30,324 bases of DNA from UBA8437 sp003445035. GTDB taxonomy: Bacteria > Planctomycetota > Planctomycetia > Planctomycetales > Planctomycetaceae. The notes beneath the pieces were generated by a model that was given only the letters and a program-made list of their open reading frames with translations, made no database searches and was not told the origin of the DNA. Below, one piece after another: positions 8,042-16,576 of this stretch (position 1 is the first letter of the stretch; every line of letters begins with the position of its first letter). The position numbers and the translations under genes were made by a program. Location of the stretch: the NCBI GenBank assembly GCA_937901285.1, contig CALCHI010000404.1, positions 1 to 30,324 on the forward strand, given 5' to 3'.

Positions 8042-11000
8042 TCACTTTCCTGGCTTTCCCCGGGAAGGGGGCAATACCTTCCGGAGCGTCACGAGATACT
8101 CGACCACGTCGACGAGGTCTGCGGCGGTCATCAGTTTCTGCAAGTCCGCCGGCATCAGCGAGATCGTCTGCTTCTTCAACTCCTCAATATCGCCGGTGGC
8201 CATCTTGCGGTCGATCGCCTCGACGTTTCGGATCGTCACATTGTCGGGGGTACGACTGATCAACAGGCCGGTCACCACGGTCCCGTCAGCGAGTGCCACG
8301 ACCCAGGACTCGTAGTTGTGACTGATCCCGGCGCTGGGAAACAGCACCGATTCGTAGAGCGCCGTGCGACTGAGTTTACGACCGATACCCGAGAGATCCG
8401 GACCGACCTCCTTGCCCTTCCCGTTGACCTTGTGGCACTTGGCACACGTGGCGGTGGTCGTGAACAGTTTCAGCCCCCGAGCGACGTTGCCCTTTCGCTT
8501 GGACAGTTCGGCGATTGGAGGCAGCGGCTTCTTGTCTTTCGACGGCAGCGGCGGAAATAGCGAGATGGCCTGCTTGCGGATATTCGGATCGGGGTGGGTC
8601 ACCAGGGCCGCACCGGCGGCCTGACGCAGATCGACGGACAGTGTCTTCTGACGCACCCGGGCCAGCACCTGATTGGCGGAGTTCTTGGAGCCGCGGACCA
8701 CTCCACGGACCGCTTCACGCCGCACCGACAGTGGACGTTTGGCGTTGTCGAAAACCGGCCGCAGGACGGCCACGGCACGCGCATCCGATGCGTTGGCCAG
8801 TGCCCGGGCCAACGACGTGGCATCGACCTCCGACTTGGCCGCCAGCCCTCGGTTCAACAGCCCCCCCTGCCCCTTGGCCAAAAGGGTTCGCACCGCATCG
8901 ACCCCCAACTGCTCGTCGGCGTTCCGGTGCGCCAACCGCAACAATTCGGGGTAGTGGTCCTTCAGGCCGAAGCGGCCCACCAGGCTGACAAACCCGGAAG
9001 TTCCCCGCTGACGTTCGACGACGCGGTTGATCGCCCGACGGGCCCCGGCGTTGCTGCCGAGATCGAGAGCCCCGACCCGAGCCAGGGCCTCCCGGATCAC
9101 CAGTCCCGATCGGTCGGCGTTCTTGCCATGGTCTCCGGTCACCAGCGCCAAGGCCGCATCCTGGCGGGCCCGGGCCGACTGGTAGTCCAGCGCCCGGAGA
9201 AAACGCGGCAACTGATCGGTGGGCGTCTCGGGATCGAAGATGATCGCAGCCAGTTTCGAGGCCGTCTCGGCACCACGACTCCGCCAGGTGATATTCCTTC
9301 CGGCCGGAGTGTCGGCCGCATCCGGAGACCGCTTGTGCCAGGCGGCCAGGCAAGCGTCCCACCGCCCGTCAGCGGCGATGCCCAGCGCCTCGAGGTACCA
9401 GCGGTCGCGACCGTCGTAACCGGCCGCCAGTCGGGCCCACAGCACGGGCACCCGATCGGATTTCGTCGTCTTCAACGCCACCAGGCACTCGCGGCGAACT
9501 CGAGGCGAAGGGTCTTCGACGAGCCGGCTGACCGCCTGCACCACGTCGGATTCGATTTGGCGTGCCAGCCTCAGCCCCACGATTCTCAGGTCCGGGTTCT
9601 TGAAGCCCATCGCCCGCTTGGCCACTTCAGCCGCCCGGACCGGAGCCCCGCTCTTGCCCAGCACCCACAACGCGCGGGCCCGATGACGGGGATTGGCGTC
9701 GGTGTCCTCGGCCAACCTCAACAACGCCGCTCGAGCTTCGGCACCACCGGCCTGCAACGTGGTGAAGGCCAGGTAGCGTACCGAGAAGGCCGGGTTTTTC
9801 AGCGCGGCGACCGCGCCCCCGACGGTCGACACGTCAATCTTCGGCGGACGGTACTTGTGACCCGGAGGAGCGATCCGGAACAACCGGCCACGGTCCAGGT
9901 CCCGCTGGTTGTGACCGCCGACCCCCGGATCGTACCAGTCGGTGATGAAGACCGATCCGTCGGGAGCCACGCAGACATCGGCCGGGCGGAACCAGTTGTC
10001 GCGGGTCCCCTTGACCAGGTTGACGATACGGGCCTTGTAGCCGGCTCCGTCAACGGTCGCCGGGTAGGCGCGGACCACGTTGGGACCCGCGTCACAGTGG
10101 ATCACCTGGTCATGGAACACCTCGGGCAACAGCCGCCCTTCGTAGATCGTGATTCCGGTCGGCGACCCGGCTCCGGTCTGCACCAGGTTGGGCATCACGC
10201 CGGGGTCGTTCTGGTGCCAGTGCCGGATGGGAATCTCGGAGTGCATGCCGGTCCGCGCCGCCCGCCAGCCGGCTCCGGTCAACTCGTCCCGGTACCCGTA
10301 GTTGCCGAACTCCATCACGAAATTGATCCGCACGCCCCGATTGCCGTCGTCGTCGTTGTCGCTTTGCCACAGGGATCCGTAGCTGTCGACGGTGATCTCG
10401 TAGTTGTTGCGGAAGTTGTGAGCCAGTACCTCGAAACGGCCGCCGTCGAGATCACAGCGGAATGGCATACCGCCGTAATAGGGCCGACCGTTATCGACGA
10501 CTTTCCGGCCGGCCAGGTCGACCACCGGCTGCCCCTTGTAGTCGTGGACCGCGCGACCGGTGTTGCCGAAGTTCCAGTACATCTTCCCGTCGGGGCCGAA
10601 GAGGAACGAGTGAGCCGAGTGGTCGTGCTGGGGCTGGCCGGTCTTGGAGAACAGGATCTCCTTGCGGTCCGGCCTGTCGTCACCGTCGATGTCGGTGAAG
10701 ACCAGCACGTTGGGAGAACACGAGACGATAACCCGGTTGCCGAGCACGCAAATGCCCATCGCGCTGTCAACATCGCGGCCCTGGTAGAAGACCTTCTGGC
10801 GATCGCTGCGGCCGTCTCCGTCGGTGTCCTCGAGGATCAGGATCCGGTCCCCCGCCTTCCGACGACCGAGGTTCTTGCGGTAATTGACCACCTCGCAGAC
10901 CCACACTCGCCCGCGAGCGTCGATGTCGAGGTTGGTCAGGCTGGTGATGGCCGGCTCGGAGGCGAACAGCGTCGCCTCCAGCCCCTTGGCCACATCCAGA

Positions 11001-11125
11001 CCCGCGACGGCGTTCTTCGCCGCACGCACGTCGCCGGGTTTCGCCTGAGCCCAAACCGGCCGGGAACCCGCTGCGACAAGAGAACAGAGCAGGATGGCCA
11101 GAACACCAAGGCGTCGAGTCGTCAC
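8042..11125 (-). CDS. PVC-type CxxCH heme-binding protein with membrane-bound dehydrogenase-like propeller and HEAT repeats
   Basis: 1027 residues from the GTG at 11125. A GGAGA ribosome site at 11133-11137 supports this start over the GTG at 11149. The first residues form a signal peptide (TTRRLG, hydrophobic core, cleavage near VWAQA). Residues about 40-430 form the PVC 'membrane-bound dehydrogenase' propeller (TIGR02604-like), with motifs such as EDTDGDGRSD, FTDIDGDDRPD, HSFLFGPDGKMYW and ITDWYDPGVGG. Residues about 430-850 are helical HEAT-like repeats. The C-terminal heme domain (TIGR02603-like) carries CAKCH at C894/C897/H898 and a distal region with SLMPADL. Such proteins are periplasmic c-type cytochrome fusions thought to oxidise sugars or alcohols, but their substrates are mostly unknown. 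It lies between the ThuA frame (74 bp) and the PQQ-propeller gene in a common minus-strand cluster. Confidence 0.93.
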   Translation of the reverse strand: MTTRRLGVLAILLCSLVAAGSRPVWAQAKPGDVRAAKNAVAGLDVAKGLEATLFASEPAITSLTNLDIDARGRVWVCEVVNYRKNLGRRKAGDRILILEDTDGDGRSDRQKVFYQGRDVDSAMGICVLGNRVIVSCSPNVLVFTDIDGDDRPDRKEILFSKTGQPQHDHSAHSFLFGPDGKMYWNFGNTGRAVHDYKGQPVVDLAGRKVVDNGRPYYGGMPFRCDLDGGRFEVLAHNFRNNYEITVDSYGSLWQSDNDDDGNRGVRINFVMEFGNYGYRDELTGAGWRAARTGMHSEIPIRHWHQNDPGVMPNLVQTGAGSPTGITIYEGRLLPEVFHDQVIHCDAGPNVVRAYPATVDGAGYKARIVNLVKGTRDNWFRPADVCVAPDGSVFITDWYDPGVGGHNQRDLDRGRLFRIAPPGHKYRPPKIDVSTVGGAVAALKNPAFSVRYLAFTTLQAGGAEARAALLRLAEDTDANPRHRARALWVLGKSGAPVRAAEVAKRAMGFKNPDLRIVGLRLARQIESDVVQAVSRLVEDPSPRVRRECLVALKTTKSDRVPVLWARLAAGYDGRDRWYLEALGIAADGRWDACLAAWHKRSPDAADTPAGRNITWRSRGAETASKLAAIIFDPETPTDQLPRFLRALDYQSARARQDAALALVTGDHGKNADRSGLVIREALARVGALDLGSNAGARRAINRVVERQRGTSGFVSLVGRFGLKDHYPELLRLAHRNADEQLGVDAVRTLLAKGQGGLLNRGLAAKSEVDATSLARALANASDARAVAVLRPVFDNAKRPLSVRREAVRGVVRGSKNSANQVLARVRQKTLSVDLRQAAGAALVTHPDPNIRKQAISLFPPLPSKDKKPLPPIAELSKRKGNVARGLKLFTTTATCAKCHKVNGKGKEVGPDLSGIGRKLSRTALYESVLFPSAGISHNYESWVVALADGTVVTGLLISRTPDNVTIRNVEAIDRKMATGDIEELKKQTISLMPADLQKLMTAADLVDVVEYLVTLRKVLPPSRGKPGK

Positions 11126-11132
11126 GAGAGAG

Positions 11133-11137
11133 TCTCC
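11133..11137 (-). promoter_or_regulatory. Ribosome binding site deciding the PVC heme gene start
   Basis: GGAGA in the minus-strand sense, seven bases before GTG 11125. It is internal to the longer frame from GTG 11149, so it favours the shorter product, which begins directly with a normal signal peptide. Confidence 0.65.
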
Positions 11138-11198
11138 GGATGATCCCACTGGGTCAGCGGCTCATCTTACGAGCCCCCCCCGCCGCTTGCCAACTGGC

Positions 11199-12065
11199 TC
11201 ACTCCGACGCAACGCCGTTCCACTGGCCCAGCATTCGCTTGATCCGCAACGGGTTGTAGTTCCCCGGTTTCTTGTAGTCCTGGTTCGCCTCAAGGTCCCT
11301 GACCGTCAGTGGCCTGGACCGCACACCCGCGGCGGGCACGTCGATCTTCGCCGTCCAGACGATCGCGTTGAGCACCAGTTTACGGAACTGATCGTGGCCC
11401 CAGTTCCAGTGATTGTGCCCACCGGTGAACCCGAAGCCCCGACCACCATCCGGACGAACGCGCGCCCAGGCCATGTGCTGAGGCTGTTTCTTGGCGATCG
11501 CGGCACGGGCAAACTTGTTGCCGCTGTGCGAACCATCGGGACGCTTGAGCGTCGAATCAGGCGGCAAGTCGGTCAGGATCGGCGTCACGCCCTTCAGTTT
11601 CGAGACAAAACGCATGTGGTAGTACCACTCATCGTTGATCGAAAACGATTTCACACCACGAGTGACCGGGTGCTTGGGAAACGCCTTGTACCTGGCCGTC
11701 CAGTGTGGGTTGACCGACCAGTGCGTCTCGAAATATCCGCCGGTCCAGTCCAGGAACGCGTCACCCGACTTGCCCTTGGGCACTTCGACCCCGTAGTGAA
11801 TGCAGACCAGCCCGACGCCGGCAGACATGCGTTTGCGGAAGTCGTCGATGTGCGCGTTCAACGGATGCCGGCCACCTCCGTCGGCATAGACGACGATCGT
11901 GGCCGCACCGTTCAGGACGCTGGGATCCTTGGGGAACCCGTTGGAGATCACAACGGCTTCGACCGGCAGGCCACTGTCGTTGAGCGCCTTGGCCATCAAC
12001 ATGCAGCCGGCACGATGCTCGTGAGCCCCGTAGCCGTGGCTACGGACGCCGGCGATCAGCGCGAC
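11199..12065 (-). CDS. ThuA domain protein lacking its own start codon
   Basis: A ThuA (trehalose utilisation, class I glutamine amidotransferase-like) domain of 288 codons from the conserved strand VALIAG at 12065. The family's N-terminal signature GVRSHGYGAHEHRAGC is intact, then VVISNGFPKDPSVL, ADGGGRHPL, GLVCIHYGVEVPKG (catalytic-like Cys), GGYFETHWSVNPHW, INDEWYYHMRF and GGHNHWNWG. The first ATG in frame is 12002, inside the domain after the HEHRAGC segment. No ATG, GTG or TTG lies upstream in this frame before a stop in the preceding gene. Immediately upstream the frame meets the A9 run (12068-12076) of the DUF1080 gene, in the -1 frame. A +1 slip or -1 frameshift would give a chain ending KKKRVALIAG, so it is probably made as the C-terminal half of a DUF1080-ThuA fusion. 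A single-base sequencing error at the homopolymer would produce the same picture. Confidence 0.8.
   Translation of the reverse strand, partial: VALIAGVRSHGYGAHEHRAGCMLMAKALNDSGLPVEAVVISNGFPKDPSVLNGAATIVVYADGGGRHPLNAHIDDFRKRMSAGVGLVCIHYGVEVPKGKSGDAFLDWTGGYFETHWSVNPHWTARYKAFPKHPVTRGVKSFSINDEWYYHMRFVSKLKGVTPILTDLPPDSTLKRPDGSHSGNKFARAAIAKKQPQHMAWARVRPDGGRGFGFTGGHNHWNWGHDQFRKLVLNAIVWTAKIDVPAAGVRSRPLTVRDLEANQDYKKPGNYNPLRIKRMLGQWNGVASE
12028..12045 (-). other. GC-rich hairpin 22 bases after the A9 run
   Basis: Minus-strand sense CCGTAGCC-AC-GGCTACGG is a perfect 8-bp inverted repeat, effectively a 7-bp stem with a four-base loop. It lies 22 bases after the A9 run. That is farther than the usual 5-9 base spacer of frameshift stimulators, and the sequence also encodes conserved ThuA residues, so its relevance is uncertain. 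Confidence 0.4.
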
Positions 12066-13141
12066 CCTTTTTTTTTGACGGTCTCGACAGCCTCCTCCGC
12101 CGCCACGATCGCCGAACGCAACGGAGTCGCCAGGAACCGCAGGCCGCGGGCTCGTGTCGAGCGGACCTTGCGGATCAACTTCCCGCCTTCGGTCGTTGGA
12201 GGCAGTGTTCGCTTCTCCGGAGTCGACACCACCGCGTCACGGACGTCTCCGGGCAATCCGAGGAACGCACGGACCGCCTCGGTCGCCACACCACCGGTCT
12301 CTTCAGCCACCCGATCGGCCACCGCGTTGGGCGTGGGCAGATCGCTGAAACTGATCTGGGGCAGATCGGGCAGAGACAGTCGGCGGGCCGACACCTTCTT
12401 GCCCAGCCGCTTGACCCGGATCTTGCGGAACTGAACGGTCATCGGCGGTCCGGCGTGCAACTGCAACGCCAGCAGTCCCGTGGCACGTCGTTGCTTCGCG
12501 TCGTTGTCGGTGCAGTCGGCCGTCACCACCCCGTTGATCCGGTGGACCAGGTGGAAGCCCTTGGCGGTGATGTGGTAGTCGTTCCAGTCTTCCTTCTTGA
12601 TCTTCGCCTGGATCGCCTTGCTGTCACCCAGTCGCTTGATTGTCTTGACCTGGAACTTTCCTCCGGCACGAACCAACTCGGTCTTCAAACCGCGGTTGCA
12701 CAGGATCCCACGGAAAGCCTCACCGTAGACGATCCCCGAGTAGGTGTTGCCGGCCTCGAAATCGGCCTGGTATCCACCAATTCGCCAGCCGTCGTTCTTG
12801 CCGGGCAACTTGAAACTGCGGTACTGGATGCCCGAATTGCCACCGACGATCTTGTACTGCAACTTCAGTTCGAAGTCACCCAGATTCGCGCCCTTCCAGA
12901 TGATGAACGTGTTGCCCCGGGTTGGGTTGGCCTTGGTCGTCTGCCCGGTGATCGCACCGTCCTTGACCGACCAGAACTTGGGGTTGCCGTTCCAGTTCTT
13001 CAACGTCTTGCCGTCAAAAATTGACTCGAATCCATCGTCGGCCGCAGCGGCCAGTCCGGGACTCGCGACGCCGATCAGCCCACAGGCCAACACGGCCACA
13101 ATCGCCACGTGGATGTTCTTCAGCATGTGTTTGCCCATCAT
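12056..13141 (-). CDS. Exported DUF1080 (3-keto-disaccharide hydrolase-like) protein
   Basis: 361 residues from the ATG at 13141, chosen because an AGGAGAG site (13148-13154) sits eight bases upstream. A start at 13183 would bury the signal peptide. Residues about 1-34 are a signal peptide ending LAAAADDG. DUF1080 occupies about 35-230, with FESIFDGKTLKNWNG, FWSVKDGAITGQT, NSGIQYRS, GYQADFE and HRINGVVTADCTD. DUF1080 is a concanavalin-like jelly roll related to 3-keto-glycoside hydrolases. About 120 residues after the domain are Arg/Ala-rich with no recognisable fold and end VKKKGSR across an A9 run. The frame of the following ThuA domain is -1 relative to this one. It is the first gene of the minus-strand cluster, with 291 bp separating it from the divergent lipoprotein. 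Confidence 0.9.
   Translation of the reverse strand: MMGKHMLKNIHVAIVAVLACGLIGVASPGLAAAADDGFESIFDGKTLKNWNGNPKFWSVKDGAITGQTTKANPTRGNTFIIWKGANLGDFELKLQYKIVGGNSGIQYRSFKLPGKNDGWRIGGYQADFEAGNTYSGIVYGEAFRGILCNRGLKTELVRAGGKFQVKTIKRLGDSKAIQAKIKKEDWNDYHITAKGFHLVHRINGVVTADCTDNDAKQRRATGLLALQLHAGPPMTVQFRKIRVKRLGKKVSARRLSLPDLPQISFSDLPTPNAVADRVAEETGGVATEAVRAFLGLPGDVRDAVVSTPEKRTLPPTTEGGKLIRKVRSTRARGLRFLATPLRSAIVAAEEAVETVKKKGSR
12068..12076 (-). other. A9 homopolymer, candidate slippage/frameshift site
   Basis: Nine consecutive A residues (T9 on the plus strand) encode the three lysines just before the DUF1080 stop (12058-12056). One extra A in the transcript, or a -1 ribosomal slip, joins DUF1080 in frame to the ThuA domain. 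A9 runs drive transcriptional slippage in Thermus thermophilus dnaX, and A-rich heptamers drive -1 frameshifting in E. coli dnaX. Confidence 0.55.
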
Positions 13142-13432
13142 TGTCGTCTCTCCTGAATCCCAACCGGACTTCCACCGGATCATGTCATCGTCTTCTCGCA
13201 GTTGTCACAGCCAAGCAGTTGGTTAGCCGTTTTGCCCCAACTGCCTGCCCTACCAAGATAGCCTCCGATACCCCGGCCTGACCACCAGCGGGGTACCAAT
13301 TTGGCCAACCTCATACCTCGTCTAGCCTCGATGATTCCGGCTGGATAAACTGCGGTGAGATTGCGGTTGGCCGATCGAGATCACCGGTTCGCGTCACCCG
13401 TTGCCTCATCCGCAAACCTTGCCCACCCCGAA
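13142..13432. other. Divergent intergenic region
   Basis: 291 bp separate the divergent DUF1080 and small-lipoprotein genes. It must hold the promoters for both directions. Apart from the AGGAGAG ribosome site at 13148-13154 for DUF1080, I see no convincing -35/-10 pair, RNA gene, repeat or additional ORF. Confidence 0.6.
13148..13154 (-). promoter_or_regulatory. Ribosome binding site for the DUF1080 gene
   Basis: AGGAGAG in the minus-strand sense, eight bases from the ATG at 13141. This is the strongest ribosome site in the cluster and decides the start. Confidence 0.8.
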
Positions 13433-13897
13433 ATGGCAGCCAACATGATTTCCGTGTCTCTTCGACGCCTGTCCCTGGTGGCGGTCGTCTCGCTGATCTC
13501 CTGGGAAATTGGTTGCTCGGGTCCGGATGTCGCCGACACCACCGATACCAAGGCCAAAAGGCCGCGGAAGAGCATCTTCAAGCAACGAACACAGGACGTC
13601 GGAGAATTCGACGCGACCGAGGGAAAGACGGTCAGCGACTCCAAGATCAAGATCACCTCTCCCCTGCTCGGTGGCCTGGAAGCTTATGGGCCCCTGGCCG
13701 AGAAGGTGACCAAGCTGTCCATCGATCACCACCTGAACATCTTCAACGCCGCCCAGGGGCGATTTCCTAAGGACCACGACGAGTTCATGCGGGAGATCAT
13801 CAAGAAGAACAACCTGCAACTGCCGAAGTTGCCCGGTGGATCGAAGTACGAGTACGACGTGGCCAACCACAAGCTGGTGGTGGTCAAGGGCAACTGA
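13433..13897 (+). CDS. Small putative lipoprotein, unknown function
   Basis: 154 residues from the ATG at 13433 (an ATG at 13445 is also possible; a start at 13355 would precede an implausible leader). An N-terminal RR, then a hydrophobic segment (about residues 13-24), ends in EIGC with Cys28. This is a weak lipobox because Glu sits at -3. A charged Lys/Arg-rich spacer is followed by a compact C-terminal part with HHLNIFNAAQGRFPKDHDEFM (split around residue 110) and a lysine-rich end, KLVVVKGN. I recognise the overall type (small planctomycete lipoproteins with a 'RFPKDHDEFM' segment) but no defined function. No clear ribosome site precedes it. It converges with the DNA glycosylase gene, with 14 bp between stops. 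Confidence 0.7.
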   Translation: MAANMISVSLRRLSLVAVVSLISWEIGCSGPDVADTTDTKAKRPRKSIFKQRTQDVGEFDATEGKTVSDSKIKITSPLLGGLEAYGPLAEKVTKLSIDHHLNIFNAAQGRFPKDHDEFMREIIKKNNLQLPKLPGGSKYEYDVANHKLVVVKGN

Positions 13898-13911
13898 CAA
13901 CCGGACGTCGC

Positions 13912-14535
13912 CTACAACTCGAGATCGCCACTCCGCCACAGGTACAGGCAGGCGACCGAACGGAAGGGAGCCCAGGCCCCGGCCATCTGTTCGCAGGTGG
14001 TGACATCGGGCATCTGCCCCAGTCGATACTCCCGCTGGATCCCGGCTCGGATCCCCAGGTCAAGCGGGGCGAACACGTCGAGTCGGCCGAGACAGAAGAT
14101 CAGGAACATCTGGGCCGTCCAGCGTCCGATGCCTCGGACCTGAACCAGTTCCTCGATCACGGCCTCGTCATCGAGTCGATGGAGCCGGTCCAGTCTCACG
14201 CGTCTGGAGACGACTGCCTCGGCCAGGTCGCGGAGATAGCCGATCTTCTGGGGCGAGACACCCAGTCGGCGGAGACCGGCGTCGTCGATTTCTCCGAGGC
14301 TCTCGGGCGTGATCCACCTGGGTGAGACCGCCCGACGGATCCGCTCGTTGATCGCCCGGGCGGCAGATGTGGAAATCTGTTGACCGATGATCGAACGGAC
14401 CAGCGTCAAGAATCGCCCCCGGCGGAGCACCATCTCGATCACCCCGACGCGGCCAATGACGTCGTCCATCACCGGGTCGGCCCCACGGAGATGCCGGACC
14501 GCCCGCCGCATGTCCCTTGCCGGGACCGTCTTCAT
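13912..14535 (-). CDS. HhH-GPD DNA glycosylase (AlkA-like 3-methyladenine type)
   Basis: 207 residues from the ATG at 14535, which overlaps the pyrF stop as ATGA, so translation is probably coupled. The longer frame to 14613 would run into pyrF. The helix-hairpin-helix is LVQVRGIGRWTAQMF (about 130-144), followed by the conserved catalytic aspartate D159 in APLDLGIR. The SIIGQQIST motif at about 48-56 is typical of the AlkA/MAG family. The enzyme removes alkylated bases and starts base-excision repair in the cytoplasm. It lacks the [4Fe-4S] cysteine loop of the EndoIII/MutY branch and the N-terminal domain of E. coli AlkA, so it is of the short form. It is the third gene of a methyltransferase-pyrF-glycosylase cluster. 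Confidence 0.88.
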   Translation of the reverse strand: MKTVPARDMRRAVRHLRGADPVMDDVIGRVGVIEMVLRRGRFLTLVRSIIGQQISTSAARAINERIRRAVSPRWITPESLGEIDDAGLRRLGVSPQKIGYLRDLAEAVVSRRVRLDRLHRLDDEAVIEELVQVRGIGRWTAQMFLIFCLGRLDVFAPLDLGIRAGIQREYRLGQMPDVTTCEQMAGAWAPFRSVACLYLWRSGDLEL

Positions 14536-15476
14536 CTCAGGGCCCCCGCCGGAGTCGCCTCGGCCAGGTCGGCGATCATCTGCACGGTGGCCGCCTCGAC
14601 CGCGTCCTCCCACCGCGTCTCCCCGAACTCCTCGGCAAACGGTTCACGGCGATAGGCGAAGTTGATCCCTCGGGAACTGTTGACAACCGCTCCGAATCCG
14701 TCGGGCTTGAACGCGGCGGCGACATCGGCGGCCCCGGCCCCCTGGCTGCCATACCCGGGAACCAGCAACGGCACACTGGGCATCACCTCACGGAGTTCGG
14801 CCAGTTCTCGCGGGTAGGTCGCCCCGACGACCGCTCCGACGGCCCCCCATCCCGATTGTCCCACCGAAGCCGATGCCAGTTCCTCGACCATCTGAGCCGT
14901 GTGCCGGTAGATCGGCCGCCCGTCGGCAACCAGGTCCTGCAGTGTCCCGGCGCCCGGATTGCTGGTTCTCACCAGGACATAGATGCCGGCTCCGCGTCGG
15001 GAGGCGACTTCGACAAACGGCTCGAGCGTGTCTTGCCCGAGATACGGATTCACGGTCAACGCATCGGCAGCCCACGGTGCCGCATCGGGATCCGCACCGG
15101 CCAGGTAGGCCTGGGCGTATGCCTCGGCTGTCGACCCGATATCTCCGCGTTTCGCATCACAGATGACGATCAACCCCGCATCGCGAGCTCGACGAATCAC
15201 CCGTTCCAGGACCGCGGTTCCAGCCGGACCGTACTGTTCAAAGAACGCGGCCTGTGGCTTGACCGCCGGCACCAGCCCAGCCACAACGTCGATCAATCGT
15301 CCGCAGAATTCGTCGAAGGCCGCCGCCGCCACCTCGTCCCGGCTCCCTCCCGCCCCTTCAGCCCTCTCCAGGATCTCGGCCGGCAGCTGGTCCAGGCGGG
15401 GATCGATTCCGACCAGCGCCGGAGTTCGCTTCCGGCGGATCGCTTCGTCGAGCCGATCGGCGTAATGAGTCTGCAT
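14532..15476 (-). CDS. pyrF: Orotidine-5'-phosphate decarboxylase, type 2
   Basis: 314 residues, close to the length of the type 2 (mycobacterial-like) OMP decarboxylases and longer than the E. coli type. It catalyses the last step of UMP synthesis, OMP to UMP plus CO2, in the cytoplasm. The TIM-barrel active site is visible: D25 in LVGIDPRLD, K73 in VKPQ, and the DAKRGDI signature at D107-I113 with the catalytic Lys/Asp pair. A phosphate-binding loop lies near the C-terminus in LLVPGYGSQG. The stop overlaps the glycosylase start by four bases. The methyltransferase stop lies 70 bp upstream. No other pyrimidine gene is in the window. Confidence 0.95.
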   Translation of the reverse strand: MQTHYADRLDEAIRRKRTPALVGIDPRLDQLPAEILERAEGAGGSRDEVAAAAFDEFCGRLIDVVAGLVPAVKPQAAFFEQYGPAGTAVLERVIRRARDAGLIVICDAKRGDIGSTAEAYAQAYLAGADPDAAPWAADALTVNPYLGQDTLEPFVEVASRRGAGIYVLVRTSNPGAGTLQDLVADGRPIYRHTAQMVEELASASVGQSGWGAVGAVVGATYPRELAELREVMPSVPLLVPGYGSQGAGAADVAAAFKPDGFGAVVNSSRGINFAYRREPFAEEFGETRWEDAVEAATVQMIADLAEATPAGALR

Positions 15477-15546
15477 CGGGGCGTCGATTGTGCGGTCCGC
15501 AACCCGATTTGTGAAGCCGGAACCTCACCGGCACACCGCGTCGAAT

Positions 15547-16353
15547 TCAGGCCGCCTGTCCGACCGACTCCGCCTTCGACAACTCGGCACCGGGCACGTC
15601 CAGTAGCCAGAACGGCCACTTGCCGATCCGACCGTGAGGGACCACGCGGAAATGATGCGAGGCGGCATCGAGAATCTTCGCCTCGGTGTACTCTGCCTGA
15701 TGCCCGATCTTCATCGCCTCGGCCTGGCAGCTCCGCTGGAGTTGCTTCAACTCGGTCCGATTGCTGAACAGCACACGGCCACTGCAGACACGACGTATCA
15801 GCCCGAAAATCGTCTCGTGGTCCCGGTAACAATCCGGTGAACGCGAACTCCCGAAGTAGAGGTACTGGTAGCTGTTGACCAGCAAAACGGTCTGGAACGG
15901 ACCGCCAAAATCGTCGATCGAATCGGCCAAATCATGCAAATTCAGTTTCTCGAACCGGCTCTCCCGACAACCCAGGAAACCGCCCACGGAGCGGCACACC
16001 TCCAACTCACGCTGATCGATGTCGATTCCGAGCGTTCTTTCGCAGGGCTCCCGGCCGGCCGCGTCGAGCACGAAGAAACCCTTCGAGCAACTCAGGTCCA
16101 GCAGACTCTCGAGCGGTTCGGGGTAAGCCCCGGCGAGTTGTTCGAATCGCACCTTCAGCTTGTGACGGGGCACCAGTCGGCCCTGGCGAACGATGTAGTT
16201 GTGGTTCTGGGGGTAGGAACCCACCACGTAGCCGGCAACGTCAGAGGGCAGCCCCGGGTCACAGGTGGGCGGCTGCACCAACCCGCACCGCTCACCCCAT
16301 CGCTGCACTCGTCTCCCTAACCACCGCACGCCCCGGTCTCCGGATCGACACAA
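15547..16353 (-). CDS. Class I SAM-dependent methyltransferase-like protein
   Basis: 268 residues if the TTG at 16353 is used; a GTG at 16329 gives 260. The Rossmann-type motif I is seen as LLDLSCSKGFF (84-94), with the acidic end of strand two in LGIDID (109-113) and a motif IV-like FQTVLLVNSYQYLYF. The unusual SCSKG in place of GxGxG still fits a SAM-binding glycine-loop variant. The substrate is not evident. Similar proteins act on small molecules or RNA. It is the first gene of the minus-strand cluster leading to pyrF. The divergent lipoprotein starts 223 bp away. Confidence 0.7.
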   Translation of the reverse strand: MCRSGDRGVRWLGRRVQRWGERCGLVQPPTCDPGLPSDVAGYVVGSYPQNHNYIVRQGRLVPRHKLKVRFEQLAGAYPEPLESLLDLSCSKGFFVLDAAGREPCERTLGIDIDQRELEVCRSVGGFLGCRESRFEKLNLHDLADSIDDFGGPFQTVLLVNSYQYLYFGSSRSPDCYRDHETIFGLIRRVCSGRVLFSNRTELKQLQRSCQAEAMKIGHQAEYTEAKILDAASHHFRVVPHGRIGKWPFWLLDVPGAELSKAESVGQAA

Positions 16354-16494
16354 ACCGTATCAATACGCCCACAGCTGGGCGGCCTGAAACCCCAGCGGAC
16401 CGGGGACGGTAGGGCCGCAGCGTTTGGGAGTCAATAGCAGTTGCCGACCACCCCACACCGGTCGTTCACGGCTTCCGACAGGCCTCAGACGCCC

Positions 16495-16523
16495 TTGTCG
16501 GTCGTACGGCGATGCACTATCGT
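16495..16523 (+). promoter_or_regulatory. Possible sigma-70-type promoter for the 399-residue lipoprotein
   Basis: TTGTCG (16495-16500) and TATCGT (16518-16523) are separated by 17 bp, each matching the consensus in four of six positions, 53 bp before the ATG at 16577. It was found by eye, in a 223-bp divergent gap that holds nothing else recognisable. Confidence 0.3.
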
Positions 16524-16576
16524 CCGCCCCCCGCCACCGATCTCGCCCTTCTCGACTCCCACGGTATTGACTGCCG

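Noticed and set aside
8594..11143. 849-codon plus-strand frame
   Set aside because: It is antisense to the PVC heme protein and is a GC-driven open shadow with no recognisable domain.
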